NCBI RefSeq assembly: GCF_014844135.1
Contig: NZ_CP041403.1
Span: 992,001 to 1,056,000 of the forward strand
Length of the DNA: 64,000 bases
Source of the DNA: Arcobacter sp. FWKO B
Lineage (GTDB): Bacteria > Campylobacterota > Campylobacteria > Campylobacterales > Arcobacteraceae
Direction of reading: 5' to 3'
Each line of letters starts with the position of its first letter. The stretch's first letter is position 1. Shown one piece after another: positions 61,477 through 64,000 of the stretch. Under the pieces are notes generated by a model, which was not told the origin of the DNA, searched no databases, and saw nothing but the letters and a program-made list of their open reading frames with translations. The translations under genes were made by a program, and so were the position numbers.

Positions 61477-61815
61477 TTACTTCCTAAATTTCCAGCCATT
61501 GTCACTTAATACAACTTTTACTTTTTCTTGCAATTCACCTTGAAGTTCTAACCACTCACTATCTATTGTACCACCACAACCAAGCTTAGTTTTAAGAAGT
61601 TTTAAAACTTTTTTCTTTTCATCATCATCACATACAAATCTTCCAACGATAGTAACCACTTTGCCATTTCTTTTTTCTCTTTTAAATACAAGTGGTTCTT
61701 GATGTGAAGATAAAGATGATTTATTTATACAATCAGTTGTAAGGAGTTTCCCTTTTTTATCTGATTGCATACTATCAAGCTTGGCACCTATTTCAAATAA
61801 GTTTTTTTTCATCAA
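61477..61815 (-). CDS. SUI1/eIF1-like translation factor (YciH family)
   Basis: 112 residues. The SUI1 domain occupies the C-terminal half: GKVVTIVGRFVCDDDEKKK near 50, LKTKLGCGGTIDSEWLELQG near 73-92 (the GCGG loop). YciH-type proteins bind the small ribosomal subunit and may fine-tune initiation. It is 17 bp upstream of nnr in the transcript and probably part of the same operon. Confidence 0.9.
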   Translation of the reverse strand: MMKKNLFEIGAKLDSMQSDKKGKLLTTDCINKSSLSSHQEPLVFKREKRNGKVVTIVGRFVCDDDEKKKVLKLLKTKLGCGGTIDSEWLELQGELQEKVKVVLSDNGWKFRK

Positions 61816-61938
61816 ATACTACTCCATTTTATAGTGAATTTATTCTACCATAAAAATAGTTATTTTAAAGTTTTTATTAGGTATCATTAGTTTAAGAAAG
61901 TGTTATCACTTGGTTAATCTTATTCAAAAAGAGTTTTT

Positions 61939-63429
61939 ATGAAGGATTTAAGTGTAAAAAATAGGACTTTAATTTTTATATTTTTTATAATGGTTATGTC
62001 ACTTGTTGCCCTTTTTTATTTACTCGATAACTATGAACATCAAAGACTTGAACATACAAAACATAGTAATTACTTATCTATCAAAACATCTTATGATAAA
62101 AATATAATTCAAAACTTACAAACATTCTATAATATCCAAGCACAAAGTATTTTATCAGATGAGATTATTGAAGCATTTGCCAAAAGAGATAGAGAAACTT
62201 TATTTTTATTGGTTCAAAACAAATATAAACTTCTGCGAGATCAAGATGAGTTTTTTTATCAAATGCACTTTCATTCAAGTGATGGAACATCTTTTTTAAG
62301 AGCCCACAAACCAGAGCTATTTGGAGAAGATATTACAAAACTTAGACCCATGGCAAAAGCAATACATATCGAACAAAAACCAATATCTGGATTTGAAATG
62401 GGTTTACATGCCCTCTCATACAGAATATTTGTCCCAGTATTTCATAATAGCACATATATAGGTGCGTTAGAACTTGGTATCTTACCTAATAAAGTTCTTC
62501 ACTTAGTAACATACTTTAACGAAATTTATGGATTATTATTTATATATAAAGAGAGCCTAAAATCAAATATAAACTCTATCCAATTTACTAATATAACAGA
62601 TAAAGATTTGATTGATATTTTACCAATAGGGTTGGAAAAAGCATCTGAATATAGTGAATTAACATACAATGATAAATTTTATAGTATCTATAAATTTCCA
62701 TTAATTGACTTTGTGGGCAACAATGTTGGTGAATTTATATTTTTTAATGATCTATCAGCTGAACATAAACTTCATAATGACACAAAAATTAATTTTTATA
62801 TCATCATTTTTATATCTGCTATTTTTGTATTTTTTATCATAAATTATGGATTCAATCAAATAATATCAAAGCTACAAGATGCACATATTGCACTAAAAGA
62901 GTATACTAAAATAATAGAAGAGATATCAATAACAGATGCCCTTACAAATCTATATAATAGAAGATATTTTAATGAAATACTACCAAGGCTTACAAATAGT
63001 TGCAAACGAGATGATGATTATATTTCATTTTTAATACTTGATATTGACTATTTCAAACAATACAATGATACATATGGACACAAAGCTGGAGATATCGTAC
63101 TACAAGATGTCGCAAATGTACTAAAAGATTCACTCAAACGGGGGACTGATTATGCATTTAGAATAGGTGGTGAAGAGTTTTGTATATTGTTTAAAGGATT
63201 AAACCCTAATGAAGCATTTTTATTTTCAGATAAAATAAGACAAAATATTGAGAATTTAAAAATACCCCATATTGGTAGCAAAACTAGTAAATATGTGACA
63301 GCCTCTTTTGGACTTGTTGTATTTAAAGGAACTACAATACCTGATGAAACAAAATTATATACTCTTGCAGATGAAGAGCTTTATCATGCAAAAGAAAATG
63401 GAAAAAACCAAGTAAGTATAAAAAAATAG
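61939..63429 (+). CDS. membrane diguanylate cyclase with periplasmic double-Cache sensor
   Basis: 496 residues. Membrane segments ~10-30 and ~284-306 enclose a periplasmic double-Cache domain (FHSSDGTSFLRAHKPELFGE near 114; FVPVFHNSTYIGALELG near 165; dCache_3-like). The GGDEF domain follows: SITDALTNLYNRRYFNEIL near 332 and the active site RIGGEEFCILF near 407 (GGEEF). It makes cyclic di-GMP on a ligand signal. An RxxD inhibitory site upstream of GGEEF is not evident. It is single-standing with a DsrE gene 16 bp downstream. Confidence 0.92.
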   Translation: MKDLSVKNRTLIFIFFIMVMSLVALFYLLDNYEHQRLEHTKHSNYLSIKTSYDKNIIQNLQTFYNIQAQSILSDEIIEAFAKRDRETLFLLVQNKYKLLRDQDEFFYQMHFHSSDGTSFLRAHKPELFGEDITKLRPMAKAIHIEQKPISGFEMGLHALSYRIFVPVFHNSTYIGALELGILPNKVLHLVTYFNEIYGLLFIYKESLKSNINSIQFTNITDKDLIDILPIGLEKASEYSELTYNDKFYSIYKFPLIDFVGNNVGEFIFFNDLSAEHKLHNDTKINFYIIIFISAIFVFFIINYGFNQIISKLQDAHIALKEYTKIIEEISITDALTNLYNRRYFNEILPRLTNSCKRDDDYISFLILDIDYFKQYNDTYGHKAGDIVLQDVANVLKDSLKRGTDYAFRIGGEEFCILFKGLNPNEAFLFSDKIRQNIENLKIPHIGSKTSKYVTASFGLVVFKGTTIPDETKLYTLADEELYHAKENGKNQVSIKK

Positions 63430-63445
63430 ATATTTAAGGATAATA

Positions 63446-63784
63446 ATGACAAACAAACTTTTAATAGTATGGTCAAGTAGTGATATAGAAGTAGCTCGAA
63501 AACTTGTGTTATTATATGGCAGTGTGATATTGCCTCGTGGATATTGGGATGAGGCTACTATTATGATATGGGGTCCTAGTGCTAAGCTTTTGGCTGAAAG
63601 TAGTGAGCTTCAAGAAAAAGTAAAAGCTATCATGGCTACAGGGGTGAAGTTTAATGTATGTGTTGTATGTAGTGATGAGTATGGTGTATCTGATACTTTA
63701 GCAAGCTTAGGGGTAGAGCTTACTCATACTGGTGAAATGCTAACTCACGCACTGCAAAGTGATTGGAAAGTAATCACTTTTTAA
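63446..63784 (+). CDS. DsrE-family protein
   Basis: 112 residues. MTNKLLIVWSSSDIEVARKL, ATIMIWGPSAKLLAESSELQ near 38 and VCVVCSDEYGVSDTLASLGV near 71, with a Cys pair in the last segment, match the DsrE/YchN fold. Some members relay sulfur, but many small ones have unknown roles. AAGGATAATAATG gives the start. Its stop overlaps the convergent tsaD stop. Confidence 0.8.
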   Translation: MTNKLLIVWSSSDIEVARKLVLLYGSVILPRGYWDEATIMIWGPSAKLLAESSELQEKVKAIMATGVKFNVCVVCSDEYGVSDTLASLGVELTHTGEMLTHALQSDWKVITF

Positions 63785-64000
63785 AAGCTACTTCTTGGGC
63801 TGATATCAAGGCTATTTATATCACTAAAATCCCCTAGATTGTATTGCTCTATTGCACATCTTCCTATCATTGCTGCATTATCACTACAAAATTCTAGTGG
63901 TGATAATAGTAGCTTACAATCATACTCATGGCAAAGCTTTTCAAGTTCTCCTCGAAGTCTAATATTAGCACTTGCCCCTCCAACTATAGCAAAAATCTTT
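63781..64000 (-). CDS. tsaD: tRNA N6-threonylcarbamoyladenosine synthase, C-terminal end (runs off the window)
   Basis: The last ~72 residues: IVGGASANIRLRGELEKLC, LLLSPLEFCSDNAAMIGRCA, then ISPRSSF and TAA. The VGGASAN loop and FCSDNAAMIG (iron/nucleotide site) are diagnostic of TsaD/Gcp. The stop overlaps the DsrE stop by 4 bp in a convergent arrangement. The start is outside the window. Confidence 0.95.
   Translation of the reverse strand, partial: KIFAIVGGASANIRLRGELEKLCHEYDCKLLLSPLEFCSDNAAMIGRCAIEQYNLGDFSDINSLDISPRSSF

Noticed and set aside
61939-63429. EAL phosphodiesterase domain on the GGDEF protein
   Set aside because: The protein ends right after the GGDEF domain; no EAL motif is present.

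Overview
The window is low-GC DNA with a strongly Campylobacterota (epsilonproteobacterial) gene set: the mfd/lnt/yajC/secD/secF/leuS/lptE/folC/M23 peptidase/bactofilin order, the small membrane protein after secF, and many GTG or TTG starts. I cannot name the genus from sequence alone; an Arcobacter-like or Sulfurimonas-like organism would fit.

Region 1 (about 1-33.3 kb, minus strand) is one long surface-polysaccharide (O-antigen or capsule) locus. In transcription order it has a chain-length regulator (wzz), UDP-glucose dehydrogenase, a uronate-type epimerase, manC, then an unusual sugar-building block (GmhA-like SIS isomerase, SPASM-type radical SAM enzyme, two-subunit transketolase, NDP-sugar dehydratase, methyltransferase, alcohol dehydrogenase, a nucleotidyltransferase-kinase fusion in reversed HldE order, and an NDP-sugar pyrophosphorylase). 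Next come the assembly genes (TIGR04372-type glycosyltransferase, Wzx flippase, several GT4/GT2 transferases, AsnB amidotransferase, Wzy-like polymerase) and the chain-initiation trio wbpV/wbpL/wbpM. Ugd, the epimerase and AsnB together suggest an amidated uronic acid. WbpM, WbpV and WbpL suggest a QuiNAc- or FucNAc-type first sugar on undecaprenyl phosphate.

The locus is scarred and invaded. It holds a broken epimerase, a truncated rfbF, a glycosyltransferase stub, and a 413-bp stretch identical between two glycosyltransferase genes. Toxin-antitoxin or related cassettes sit at its joints: a darG-darT pair flanked by an 81-bp copy of the wbpL 3' end, an orphan Phd, a decayed GNAT with a 54-residue partner, an AlbA_2 gene, a RelE/ParE pair, and hipBA at the edge next to an integrase tail and a tRNA-Arg. 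Degenerate 7-bp tandem repeats are spliced in frame into ugd (four times), manC and the uronate epimerase, and recur in intergenic DNA.

Region 2 (35.5-50.6 kb) is housekeeping: tRNA-Arg, mfd, lnt (minus), then a plus-strand run yajC-secD-secF-leuS-lptE-folC-M23 peptidase-bactofilin-helicase. The helicase carries what looks like a worn TOTE-type primase domain. Region 3 (50.6-56.4 kb) has a Cys-rich Spy/CpxP-like protein with its own two-component system, a BaiN-type flavoprotein, and a slipin/NfeD pair. Region 4 (56.5-64 kb) has tRNA-Phe, YajQ, a DUF3800 gene on an accessory islet, a four-tRNA cluster (Pro, His, Arg, Leu), thiG-cutA-nnr, an SUI1 protein, a diguanylate cyclase, a DsrE protein and the 3' end of tsaD.

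All calls come from reading the sequence. No database search was run, so family names rest on recognised motifs.
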